Shown in pieces: positions 41,420-49,710 of a stretch of 64,000 nucleotides of DNA. The DNA is taken from contig CAZYMI010000004.1 in assembly GCA_964648505.1 (NCBI GenBank), forward strand, positions 62,001 through 126,000. Reading direction: 5' to 3'. Below the pieces are notes generated by a model, which made no database searches, was not told the DNA's origin, and saw nothing but the letters and a program-made list of their open reading frames with translations. Within the stretch, counting starts at the first letter, position 1. Every line of letters starts with the position of its first letter. The translations under genes and the position numbers were made by a program. Origin of the DNA: CAZYMI01 sp964648505. GTDB taxonomy: Bacteria; Pseudomonadota; Alphaproteobacteria; Micavibrionales; Micavibrionaceae.

Positions 41420-41953
41420 TTATGTTTGTGGAACGTCACCAATAACAGGACTGCTTCGTCCACGTGTGTATGCAACTTCTTCAAAATGGTAAACAGGCTT
41501 TAGAAAATTGGAAAAAAGCGGTTCATAATCAAACCGAATAGTCACCACAAGCGCGCCTTCGCCTTCACCGCCAAGCCCTTGCGTGCTTTCAACAGCATCC
41601 GGATTCCCTTCAAACCCGGAAGATGTTTCCCGCCAGACTACCTGCGCATCTTCATTTTCATCAAATTCTACGCTGACAATGTCATATTTGTATGAAAAAG
41701 TTGAATAAGGTTGCATGGCAACCTTGCCGGCTTCAATGGCTTCGTCTCTTTCCTGGCTGGTAGGCGCTGCTTTGCGGGCAATTAAATCGGCTGTTGTTTG
41801 CGCGGCATTCACAAGTTTTTGAGCTGCCATCAAACCATTACCAATATCAATAACTCCCATAACCAGCGTGATAAAAATAGGGAATAGTAATGCTGCCTCC
41901 ATCAAGGAAGTAGCGTTTTCATCTTTTTTCCATCTTAAAATATGCTCAATCAT
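41420..41953 (-). CDS. TadE-like pseudopilin 1
   Basis: 177 residues. The N-terminus MIEHILRWKKDENATSLMEA leads into one hydrophobic helix (about 17-40), the TadE design with a conserved Glu (MEAALLFP). The rest is an extracytoplasmic domain. TadE/TadF pseudopilins are processed by CpaA and are needed for Flp pilus assembly. It lies between a second TadE-like gene (8 nt upstream) and the TadG-like gene. Confidence 0.88.
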   Translation of the reverse strand: MIEHILRWKKDENATSLMEAALLFPIFITLVMGVIDIGNGLMAAQKLVNAAQTTADLIARKAAPTSQERDEAIEAGKVAMQPYSTFSYKYDIVSVEFDENEDAQVVWRETSSGFEGNPDAVESTQGLGGEGEGALVVTIRFDYEPLFSNFLKPVYHFEEVAYTRGRSSPVIGDVPQT

Positions 41954-41961
41954 TTTTTAAA

Positions 41962-42519
41962 CTAGGTGCTTTCATCGTAATCATAAGGTTCGGTTTGCAA
42001 AACAACGGTTGACATCATTTGACGTGTATTACCCGCATGATTTGCTAAAAATTGTGACATTAGCGGCGTCATCAAAGGATAATTATAAACTGTGCGAATT
42101 AAAATAACATCGCTGACCCCGCCTGTATCAAACCCTGACGAGATAAGATTACCATCGCTATCAAATTGCGGCAGCTGACTAGATGCAGAAGAAAATCCGT
42201 CAATTTTAATCACTTCATATTGAATAGTATTACAATCAATCAAGCGTACAATCTGGTTGCACATCTCTGTTTTAAAAACATCTTCCGGATCGCCCGATGT
42301 TAATTGCTGCAAAGCCCCCGTTCTGATAAGGCGCGAAGCAGAGACAGTTGCATCATTCAGCATGCTATTGGCGGCAAACATAATCGATGTCTCGATAATA
42401 CCAATAATAATGAAGGATAAAGGTGCGCCAACAAGCGCAAATTCAACAGCGGTTGACCCGTCTGACTTTGACAGGAAGCGTTTTATTCTATTTCGTACTC
42501 CACCCAAGATTTTCATCAT
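41962..42519 (-). CDS. TadE/TadF-like pseudopilin 2
   Basis: 185 residues beginning with a basic leader (KRFLSKSDG) followed by STAVEFALVGAPLSFIIIGI, the TadE-like motif with Glu in the hydrophobic helix (about 22-48). A short soluble domain with two Cys (about 85-100, MCNQIVRLIDCN) follows. It is the first gene of the TadE-TadE-TadG unit that ends at the terminator 39961-39991. Confidence 0.88.
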   Translation of the reverse strand: MMKILGGVRNRIKRFLSKSDGSTAVEFALVGAPLSFIIIGIIETSIMFAANSMLNDATVSASRLIRTGALQQLTSGDPEDVFKTEMCNQIVRLIDCNTIQYEVIKIDGFSSASSQLPQFDSDGNLISSGFDTGGVSDVILIRTVYNYPLMTPLMSQFLANHAGNTRQMMSTVVLQTEPYDYDEST

Positions 42520-42551
42520 TTTTATTCAAATTCGTTGTTTTTATCAGGCAT

Positions 42552-42575
42552 AAAAAAACACGCCTTCCGGCATGT
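42552..42575 (-). terminator. Terminator after the kinase-like operon
   Basis: Minus-strand ACATGCC (42569-42575) pairs with GGCGTGT (42558-42564) around a GGAA tetraloop, followed by seven T. It separates the pseudokinase operon from the TadE genes. Confidence 0.8.
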
Positions 42576-42639
42576 TCTTCATTGGCCTATACCCACTATC
42601 GCACATGGGCTTTAAAGCCGTTTTAACAATCGATAAAAT

Positions 42640-43149
42640 TCAAGATGAATCCTGAGCCTTTTTTTCAGGCGCAGCACCCGATACTTCAGGCCCCCAACGC
42701 CGGATAAGTTCTTTTTTACGCGCTTCGATATCTTTTAAACGCCCGCGCCCTTTGGTTGCCATAATATTTGCAACAAGGCCTGTCATCGCCCAATCAATCA
42801 TATAACCGGCAGCAGCAGAGGCATACATAATGACCAGATTCGCTGGATTAAGACCAATTTCAAGCCCGATTGCAATTGTGCGTTCGGTGCCTGCAAGCTC
42901 CAGTAAAAACGGAAAGCACCCCGAAAAATTTAAAAAGCCTACGATCAGGGTTAATGTTTTTGACCGTGTCCGGTCGATAATCAGAAAGGAAACAAGTGTT
43001 GGCATCATGCCTAAAATCAATAAAACCGCAAAAGGTAAAAAAGCAGCTGCCAAGCCAAGAATAGAGATAAGCAAAACCTGCCCGCGCCACCCGCCGCCAC
43101 TGTTTTTAGGCTTTGCTTCGGCCTTATTCTTTGCTTCTTTCTTGGCCAT
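42640..43149 (-). CDS. Small membrane protein coupled to the kinase-like gene
   Basis: 169 residues, no named family. A Lys/Ala-rich N-terminus (1-17) leads to about three to four helices (LLISILGLAAAFLPFAVLLI, MPTLVSFLIID, LTLIVGFLNFSGCFPFLLEL and LVIMYASAAAGYMIDWAMTG). A basic C-terminal segment (KGRGRLKDIEARKKELIRRW) is probably cytoplasmic. ATG 43149 shares one base with the upstream stop (TGATG), so it is translated with the kinase-like protein; the two probably work as a membrane complex. A terminator follows it. Confidence 0.72.
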   Translation of the reverse strand: MAKKEAKNKAEAKPKNSGGGWRGQVLLISILGLAAAFLPFAVLLILGMMPTLVSFLIIDRTRSKTLTLIVGFLNFSGCFPFLLELAGTERTIAIGLEIGLNPANLVIMYASAAAGYMIDWAMTGLVANIMATKGRGRLKDIEARKKELIRRWGPEVSGAAPEKKAQDSS

Positions 43150-45206
43150 CAAAACACCGATCCATTAATAATAAACGCAAACATAAGACCAATCACAACA
43201 AAAGCACAGATCAATCCTGCAATAATAGCTGCAACTTCGCGACCAGTCTGGCGGCCATAGCCATCCCCTTGGGCTAACGCTTGTTCAAGGCTTATTTCTT
43301 CCAAACGCAGATTATAAAATTCTATCTGTGAATTTTTATATCCCTGCTTATCGCTTTGAACAATTTGCTGATTTTCCAACACCGATACGATAGACGAAAT
43401 TGAACCGCTTGATTTCACACGATCAACTTTTTCTTTTATTTTTGTGCGTAAATCACGATCATGATATCTTTCATATACGGGCGGGATCAGATCATGAATC
43501 CACTGGGTAAGGTTTGGAAGACTTTCAAGTCTAGCCCTGCTTTGTATGGACGATAATACGTTTAATGTCGCCATAATCACACGGTGGGGCTCGCCAGAAT
43601 TCAGATCAGGCATAAACACTTCAATCAGCTTTCTGTCTTTGATCGACAAAAAGGCAATAATATGCCGATCAAGAAATCCATTAGATCGATCGTTTTTTGA
43701 TGCCATGTCTTCAAAAGCGCGTACAAGATCTTCGGGGTTCCTGACATGATATTTTTTAAGTTTTTCTGATAAGCAAGGCGTTTCGGGGGAAAGAAAATAC
43801 ACGCATCTTTCAAGCCCATAACCCACAGAAACCTGTTTTAAAAACAGGGCTGATAAATCAAACTTTCCGATAATAGAACCATAATCAAATCCACTATCGA
43901 TCTGCATATTCAACCAAAAGGGTACAAGCCCTTGCTGAATAATTTCAACAAAAGGTTTTAAATCGGAACCTAGAACCATCGCTTCTGAAAGCGCTGTTCC
44001 AAACCCTTCTGGCATAATACGCAGCCGCCCGAATGAAATTGGCAAGGATGGAAAAACCGCAATCGCTGCCCTTGATACCAGCCTGTCTACATACCCAGGC
44101 CCTTGCCCCATTTCTTGGGCACTTGATATGGCGTAAGATATACGCTCTTCCATATGTGCATCGCCAATCGAACGACTGGCCCACTGTTTTAAATCGTCGC
44201 TTTCAATCGCTTTAACAGCTTCACTTGGCTTATCCGGTATATCCATCGCTAAGTGGCTGGGAATAAGATATTTATCTTCCCCCAATATCAAAGGCCTTGT
44301 GCCTTTCAGTTGGCGGCCTGTTTGTTTTGGTGACAGGCGTTTGCCATCCAGCCAGGCCAGCACTTCATCAATGGTCCATCTGGCTTTTACATCATCTTGA
44401 ATAAGCCCGCGCAACAATTCAAGGATAGACCCCGTAAACCGATCGCGCCCTGTAATGGCAACATAACTTCCATATTCAAGCTTTTGCCTTGTTATTTCAG
44501 GGCCTGTAAGCAAAGGCGCGGGTTCCCCCGCGCGTAAAAGCATCGCAATTGTAACGCCGAAAGCATAAAGGTCATCAGCATGAGTCATGAGCCCGCGTGC
44601 AGAAGGTTCTGCCAGCCCATATTGCGGGCTTAAAAATAAAGGATCTTGTATGTAACCATAAGGAACGCTTAGGCAATCCCCTAAAATTACACGATCAATT
44701 TTCTGATCCCCATTCACGTAAATGTTTGTTGGATTAATTGCGCTATGCACAAAATCACTATCCCGAAAATCTTGCAACAGATTTGCAAGGGGCCGCACGA
44801 TGGATGACAACACCACTTCCTGACGCATTGGTTTAACGTGAGAGAGCGTTGGCATAAGCTTTTTACTTGCAACCAATTCATAAACAAAAACATATTTCTG
44901 ACGCGATTCAGGCGGCCAGAATAAAACGCCTGACCCAATTAATTTAAAAATAGTCGTAGAAAGAACGCCGACATATTTTGCCGTAGATATAGTGCGTGGA
45001 ATAACAGAACGTTCGCACACAAGAGCAAAGGCGCTAACACCACGGCGCGATTTTGCCGCATAGGCCTTAATAGGCCCCTGATCAAAATCCGGCATTGGCT
45101 GGCCTGGAAAAATTTCAATTTCATCATTCAAAACAGCCGAAGGCCCCGCCTGTTTTAAAGCGGCTTGTACGGACTGGGCATTTTGTTCAGTTTCAGCTTG
45201 GGCCAT
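43149..45206 (-). CDS. Kinase-fold membrane protein lacking the catalytic Asp (pseudokinase)
   Basis: 685 residues from ATG 45206. Residues about 60-290 have a Ser/Thr-kinase-like layout: hinge-like FVYELV, then HSAINPTN (154-161) where HRDLKPxN is expected, GDC (176-178) in place of DFG, and ADDLYAFGVTIAMLL (210-224) as helix F. The catalytic Asp of HRD is replaced (H-S-A) and no glycine-rich loop is evident, so phosphotransfer is doubtful. The middle region (about 330-640) is unassigned. A C-terminal helix (about 658-680) anchors it with the kinase-like part in the cytoplasm. It is coupled to a small membrane protein and lies between the Tad genes and purA. A pseudokinase scaffold or sensor is inferred. 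Confidence 0.72.
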   Translation of the reverse strand: MAQAETEQNAQSVQAALKQAGPSAVLNDEIEIFPGQPMPDFDQGPIKAYAAKSRRGVSAFALVCERSVIPRTISTAKYVGVLSTTIFKLIGSGVLFWPPESRQKYVFVYELVASKKLMPTLSHVKPMRQEVVLSSIVRPLANLLQDFRDSDFVHSAINPTNIYVNGDQKIDRVILGDCLSVPYGYIQDPLFLSPQYGLAEPSARGLMTHADDLYAFGVTIAMLLRAGEPAPLLTGPEITRQKLEYGSYVAITGRDRFTGSILELLRGLIQDDVKARWTIDEVLAWLDGKRLSPKQTGRQLKGTRPLILGEDKYLIPSHLAMDIPDKPSEAVKAIESDDLKQWASRSIGDAHMEERISYAISSAQEMGQGPGYVDRLVSRAAIAVFPSLPISFGRLRIMPEGFGTALSEAMVLGSDLKPFVEIIQQGLVPFWLNMQIDSGFDYGSIIGKFDLSALFLKQVSVGYGLERCVYFLSPETPCLSEKLKKYHVRNPEDLVRAFEDMASKNDRSNGFLDRHIIAFLSIKDRKLIEVFMPDLNSGEPHRVIMATLNVLSSIQSRARLESLPNLTQWIHDLIPPVYERYHDRDLRTKIKEKVDRVKSSGSISSIVSVLENQQIVQSDKQGYKNSQIEFYNLRLEEISLEQALAQGDGYGRQTGREVAAIIAGLICAFVVIGLMFAFIINGSVF

Positions 45207-45288
45207 AAATGAATACAAGTAACAAAGGCCGGAATAGCCTTTCTACCAGTGTACAATCGCTTTTGAGGCTTGTAAAATGGGCTTTCGC

Positions 45289-46581
45289 TTAGCCCACAAA
45301 CGGGTCTTGCATCAAAATTGTATCTTCGCGTTCCGGACTGGTTGAAAGCATGGCAACCGGTGTTCCGATCAATTCTTCAATACGCATGACATATTTCACA
45401 GCTTCAGCGGGTAATTGCGCCCATGAACGGGCCCCCCGTGTTGTACCTGACCAGCCCTTCATCGTCTCGTAAACCGGTTCAACCTGAGCCTGCGCTGATT
45501 GAGAAGCAGGGAAATAATCAAATATTTTGCCCTTATATTTATAACCGGTACAAATTTTTACTTCGTCCATTCCGTCTAAAACATCAAGCTTCGTAAGCGC
45601 AATGCCGTCTATTCCTGAAAGCCTAACCGCTTGCGATACCATAACTGCATCAAACCAACCACAGCGACGCTTACGTCCTGTAACGGTTCCAAATTCACGT
45701 CCACGCTGGCCAATACCTTCGCCAATATCATCCATCAATTCGGTTGGAAACGGACCAGACCCCACTCGCGTTGTATAGGCTTTTGTGATACCCAACACAT
45801 AATTCACAGCGCGTGGACCCATGCCCGACCCTGTTGCCGCCTGGCCAGCCACAATATTGGAAGACGTGACATAAGGATATGTACCGTGATCCACATCAAG
45901 CATGATGCCTTGCGCGCCTTCAAATAAAATACGCTTTCCGGCCTTGCGCGCTTCATCAAGTAAGCGCCATGTCACATCCATGAAAGATAAAATACGCGGC
46001 GCAATTTCCATCAACTGGCCATGCACAACTGATGCATCAAGCAATTCGGCACCCAAACCTTTTAAAAGCGCATTATGATGCAGAAGCGAAATTTCAAGCT
46101 TTGCTTTTAATAAATCAGGATCGGCTAGATCACACAAACGAATACCACGCCTTGCCACTTTATCTTCATAAGAAGGCCCAATACCGCGACCGGTTGTGCC
46201 AAGCTTTCGGTCACCGCGTGCAGCCTCAAACGCTTTATCGACAGCCGCGTGGTAAGGTAAAATTAAATTGACATTCTCAGCTACTTTTAAATTATCGGGT
46301 GTGATTTTAATGCCCTTGGCGGCAATATTATCAATTTCATTTAAAAGCGCGAACGGGTCAACAACCACACCGTTACCGATGATCGAAAGCTTATCCTGAC
46401 GAATGACGCCAGATGGCAGTAAATTCAATTTATATTCAATGCCATTAATAACAAGCGTGTGGCCTGCATTATGGCCGCCTTGAAAGCGTACGACAACATC
46501 AGCGCGGGAAGACAGCCAATCAACTATTTTTCCTTTACCTTCATCACCCCATTGAGACCCGATTACCGCAACATTTGCCAT
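45289..46581 (-). CDS. purA: Adenylosuccinate synthetase
   Basis: Converts IMP and aspartate to adenylosuccinate with GTP, the first committed step to AMP. The 430-residue protein opens with GSQWGDEGKGKIVDWL (the P-loop and catalytic Asp region) and VRFQGGHNAGHT. GTTGRGIGPSYEDK (IMP binding), LFEGAQGIMLDVDHGTYPYV and TGRKRRCGWFD complete the signature. Length matches the family. It precedes the kinase-like gene by 82 nt and follows thiD by 22 nt. Confidence 0.97.
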   Translation of the reverse strand: MANVAVIGSQWGDEGKGKIVDWLSSRADVVVRFQGGHNAGHTLVINGIEYKLNLLPSGVIRQDKLSIIGNGVVVDPFALLNEIDNIAAKGIKITPDNLKVAENVNLILPYHAAVDKAFEAARGDRKLGTTGRGIGPSYEDKVARRGIRLCDLADPDLLKAKLEISLLHHNALLKGLGAELLDASVVHGQLMEIAPRILSFMDVTWRLLDEARKAGKRILFEGAQGIMLDVDHGTYPYVTSSNIVAGQAATGSGMGPRAVNYVLGITKAYTTRVGSGPFPTELMDDIGEGIGQRGREFGTVTGRKRRCGWFDAVMVSQAVRLSGIDGIALTKLDVLDGMDEVKICTGYKYKGKIFDYFPASQSAQAQVEPVYETMKGWSGTTRGARSWAQLPAEAVKYVMRIEELIGTPVAMLSTSPEREDTILMQDPFVG

Positions 46582-46603
46582 TTTTTATTTTTCCTTTTTA
46601 ATA

Positions 46604-47440
46604 CTAAGCTGCTTTTTCTGCCGGAGAAACAAGCCCCAGAGAAATACTTTCAAATGCATAGCCATGATTTAAAGGGCCATAGCCTTGTCCAATAAGATCA
46701 GCACGATCAATCGCCATATTTACAAATGCACGCGCACGACCATACGCATCACGCGCTGTGTATCCATGCGCTAAATTAGCGGCAACACCTGAAGAAAGCG
46801 TTGTGCCAGCCCCATGTGTAGCGCGTGATAGAAGGCGCGGAAATTCATAGACTTGAACGCCTGCTTCATCGCACAAAACATCGTAAACAGTTGGCGTGCC
46901 CATCGATCCACCCTTTAGAACAACACACTGGGGACCCAGCGTCATCATCATTTCCGCAACATGTATCATATCGTCCAGATCACGAATTTTATATCCTGTC
47001 AGGTGTTCTGCTTCTGTGATGTTTGGGGTCATCACATCAGCCCGAATAAGCATGCGGCGCTTCAAGGCATCCAGCGCCAGCTTATCAAGCAGCATATTTT
47101 TTGTGCGCGTGGTAATCACAGGATCAATAACAACTTTTATTCCTGTATCAAGGGCTTCATCCAGCACATCACCCACGACGTTAATTGTATCCGCATTTGC
47201 CAGCATTCCAATTTTAAGCACGGATGGGCGTAAATCATCCATCACGGCACGAATTTGCCCGCGCACAAGTTCAGATGGAACATCATGAATTTCAAAAACG
47301 CCTTGCGTATTTTGCGCTGTAACAGCTGTGACCACTGTTGCGGCATAAGTTGAGAAAGCCATCGTTGTTTTTATATCGGCCTGAATACCCGTGCCTGCAC
47401 AGCTATCCGATTGGCCTATACACAAAATCTGGGGGATCAC
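46604..47440 (-). CDS. thiD: Hydroxymethylpyrimidine/phosphomethylpyrimidine kinase
   Basis: Ribokinase-fold enzyme of thiamine synthesis that phosphorylates HMP and HMP-P. The 278-residue protein has the N-terminal substrate loop GQSDSCAGTGIQADIKT, DPVITTRTKNMLLD and VVLKGG. The anion-hole motif reads HGAGTTLSSG (209-218) where ThiD normally has G-T-G-C-T, so the usual cysteine is Thr213. The first loop is also unusual (SCAGTG for SGGAG). The enzyme may still be active, or the substrate range shifted (a pyridoxal kinase-like activity is an alternative). It overlaps glmM by 4 nt (ATGA). No other thi gene is near. Confidence 0.85.
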   Translation of the reverse strand: MIPQILCIGQSDSCAGTGIQADIKTTMAFSTYAATVVTAVTAQNTQGVFEIHDVPSELVRGQIRAVMDDLRPSVLKIGMLANADTINVVGDVLDEALDTGIKVVIDPVITTRTKNMLLDKLALDALKRRMLIRADVMTPNITEAEHLTGYKIRDLDDMIHVAEMMMTLGPQCVVLKGGSMGTPTVYDVLCDEAGVQVYEFPRLLSRATHGAGTTLSSGVAANLAHGYTARDAYGRARAFVNMAIDRADLIGQGYGPLNHGYAFESISLGLVSPAEKAA

Positions 47441-48822
47441 GCGGCTTCTCCGGTTGTTAGGCGTTCAATTAAATTCGACAGGTCAGAAACGGTCTGTTCA
47501 ACAAGGCTTTCATCCGGCCCTTCTGCCATTACACGGATAAGGGGTTCTGTTCCTGATGCCCGAACAAGAACGCGCCCATCATGCGCCGACATTTTTGTCT
47601 GCGCTGCTATAATCGCTTCCTTGATTGAAATCTTATCCATCGGAGATCGACCTTGATAGCGAATATTTTTTAACATCTGCGGATATGCAGAAAACACCTT
47701 TAGTGTCTCACTGGCTTTTCGCCCGCGCTCTTTTAAAATCGAAAGCACCTGAAGTGCAGCAAGAAGCCCATCACCAGTTGTTCCGTAATCACTAAAAATC
47801 AGATGGCCGGACTGTTCACCGCCCACATTATAACCATCGCGGCGCATCGCTTCCACAACATAGCGATCACCCACAGCTGTTCGCAAAAGCGATAAGCCCC
47901 GGGATTCTAAAAAGCGTTCGAGACCCAAATTCGACATGACAGTTGAAACCGCGCCCTTGCCCTTAAGACGCCCATTTTCCTGAGCATGCGCTGTCAGCAA
48001 ACCGAGAATCTGGTCACCATCGATAACTGCCCCGCATTCATCTATAAGTAAAAGACGGTCTGCATCACCATCAAGGGCAATACCTATATCGGCTTTTTCT
48101 AAAAGAACACGCGCCGCAAGACCTTCAGGGTGAAGGGCGCCGCATTGATGATTAATATTCATACCGTTTGGATTACAATTGATTGAAACAATATCGGCTT
48201 CCAATTCCCACAAAAGCTGAGGCGCCACTTTGTAAGCTGCGCCATTGGCACAATCGATAACGATCTTTAAGCCATCGAGCGTCTGGCCTTTGGGGTAGCA
48301 GCTTTTAATAAATTCACTATAGCGCCCCAAGGCATCATCCAAACGTGTTGCCTTGCCAATCAAATCCCCTGTTGGCAAAGCTTGCATTAATTTTGGATCA
48401 TCGATTGCCTGCTCAATCTGTTGTTCAAGATTGTCATCGAGCTTATAGCCGTCTGCTCCAAAAATTTTAATACCGTTATCATCATAAGGGTTGTGCGATG
48501 CCGAGATCATGACACCAATATCACACCGCATGGATCTGGTTAAAAGCGCAACAGCCGGCGTGGGGATTGGCCCCATCAATATCACTTCCATACCCATGGA
48601 AACAAATCCCGCAGCCATGGCCTCTTCAAGCATGTAGCCAGAAATTCTTGTGTCCTTTCCTATAATGACACGTTCGGTGAATTGATTGCCGCGAGATAGC
48701 CTGATTACACGCGCTGAAGCCATGGCAACTTTAAGTGCCATATCAGGCGTGATCGGAAAAACATTCGCCTTACCGCGAATGCCGTCCGTGCCGAAATATT
48801 TACGTGTTTGCGCTTGAGCCAT
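47437..48822 (-). CDS. glmM: Phosphoglucosamine mutase
   Basis: Interconverts glucosamine 6- and 1-phosphate for UDP-GlcNAc, the precursor of peptidoglycan and lipid A. The 461-residue protein starts YFGTDGIRGKAN, carries the phosphoserine loop MISASHNP with Ser109, the metal loop DGDADR (about 255), the sugar-binding GGEQSGHLIFSD and the phosphate-binding RASGTEPLIRVMAEG. All motifs are intact. In many alphaproteobacteria it follows ftsH directly; here a secreted-protein gene lies between them. Confidence 0.97.
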   Translation of the reverse strand: MAQAQTRKYFGTDGIRGKANVFPITPDMALKVAMASARVIRLSRGNQFTERVIIGKDTRISGYMLEEAMAAGFVSMGMEVILMGPIPTPAVALLTRSMRCDIGVMISASHNPYDDNGIKIFGADGYKLDDNLEQQIEQAIDDPKLMQALPTGDLIGKATRLDDALGRYSEFIKSCYPKGQTLDGLKIVIDCANGAAYKVAPQLLWELEADIVSINCNPNGMNINHQCGALHPEGLAARVLLEKADIGIALDGDADRLLLIDECGAVIDGDQILGLLTAHAQENGRLKGKGAVSTVMSNLGLERFLESRGLSLLRTAVGDRYVVEAMRRDGYNVGGEQSGHLIFSDYGTTGDGLLAALQVLSILKERGRKASETLKVFSAYPQMLKNIRYQGRSPMDKISIKEAIIAAQTKMSAHDGRVLVRASGTEPLIRVMAEGPDESLVEQTVSDLSNLIERLTTGEAA

Positions 48823-48870
48823 GCTTTATCTTTTAAGGCAATATAGTCTCCAAATAAAGGAAAAATCGCT

Positions 48871-49695
48871 TTATTTGTCTTTCATACATGTCTTTTTAAA
48901 GCCTTCGGCAAAGTTTTTTGCCTCAGGGATGGTCATTTTAACCGGACTGCCACTTCGAACATAATCCCAATAATAGTAACTAAAACATTTTTGGTACGTG
49001 TAATTTGCATACCATTCCTCATCCACAGAATCTTCTAACGGCACTTCGTCACTTGTTAAAGTTATCGTGTCTAATTTTCCATCTTTATAATCCGCTGTGG
49101 CATAACAACTTGCAGCACTCGACTCTAAATCTTTGTAAGGCTCAATTTTATAGTTAAGCTCAAGCGCTGGAAATATATCTGAAGGGGTTAAGTATGTTGA
49201 ATGTTTTAAATACCCATCTTCGACAATCACAGATTTAATGCCGCCATTACATCTATCGCCGCCAGCTAAAGTTTCAACATATGCTATTGTTTCATTCTCA
49301 CGTTTCAAAGATACGATTGAAGAAAAAATACCCGTACCCCCGCCTGATTCTTGCCAATACACAACTATATTGCCATTTTTAAGAATGCCTAATGGTCTAT
49401 ACTCCATAAAGGGCGTGCGCATACCGGCCAATTCTTCATCATACTCCTCATACCCATAAAAACCTCTTTCATCTGGTTTCTCACTATAATCTTTTGAAAT
49501 ATTTGGCTTTTTACTTGCACACTTACTTAGCTGTACAGAATCTATAGATTGCCCTTTGGCTTCTTGATGCAGCAAGCTTTCAATGCAAATAGGTGGAATG
49601 GGCTTTCCGTTAAATAAAAATACTTTATCAATTTCTGATGCCTCTACTTGTGAGCAAAAAATCACAGCCGCAAAAAGCACGAAACATATTCTCAT
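48871..49695 (-). CDS. Secreted cysteine-containing hypothetical protein
   Basis: 274 residues, no family recognised. The signal peptide MRICFVLFAAVIFCSQVEA-S predicts export. The mature part has several cysteines (ICIESL, LSKCAS, GDRCNGG, SCYATAD, KCFSYYY, KTCMKDK) that could form disulphides, and is acidic and Tyr-rich. Codon use is more AT-biased than in ftsH and glmM. It is inserted between those two genes, which normally adjoin, with 15 nt to ftsH and 48 nt to glmM. A recent acquisition is possible. Confidence 0.65.
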   Translation of the reverse strand: MRICFVLFAAVIFCSQVEASEIDKVFLFNGKPIPPICIESLLHQEAKGQSIDSVQLSKCASKKPNISKDYSEKPDERGFYGYEEYDEELAGMRTPFMEYRPLGILKNGNIVVYWQESGGGTGIFSSIVSLKRENETIAYVETLAGGDRCNGGIKSVIVEDGYLKHSTYLTPSDIFPALELNYKIEPYKDLESSAASCYATADYKDGKLDTITLTSDEVPLEDSVDEEWYANYTYQKCFSYYYWDYVRSGSPVKMTIPEAKNFAEGFKKTCMKDK

Positions 49696-49710
49696 TTAGA
49701 TGGCCCCCTA

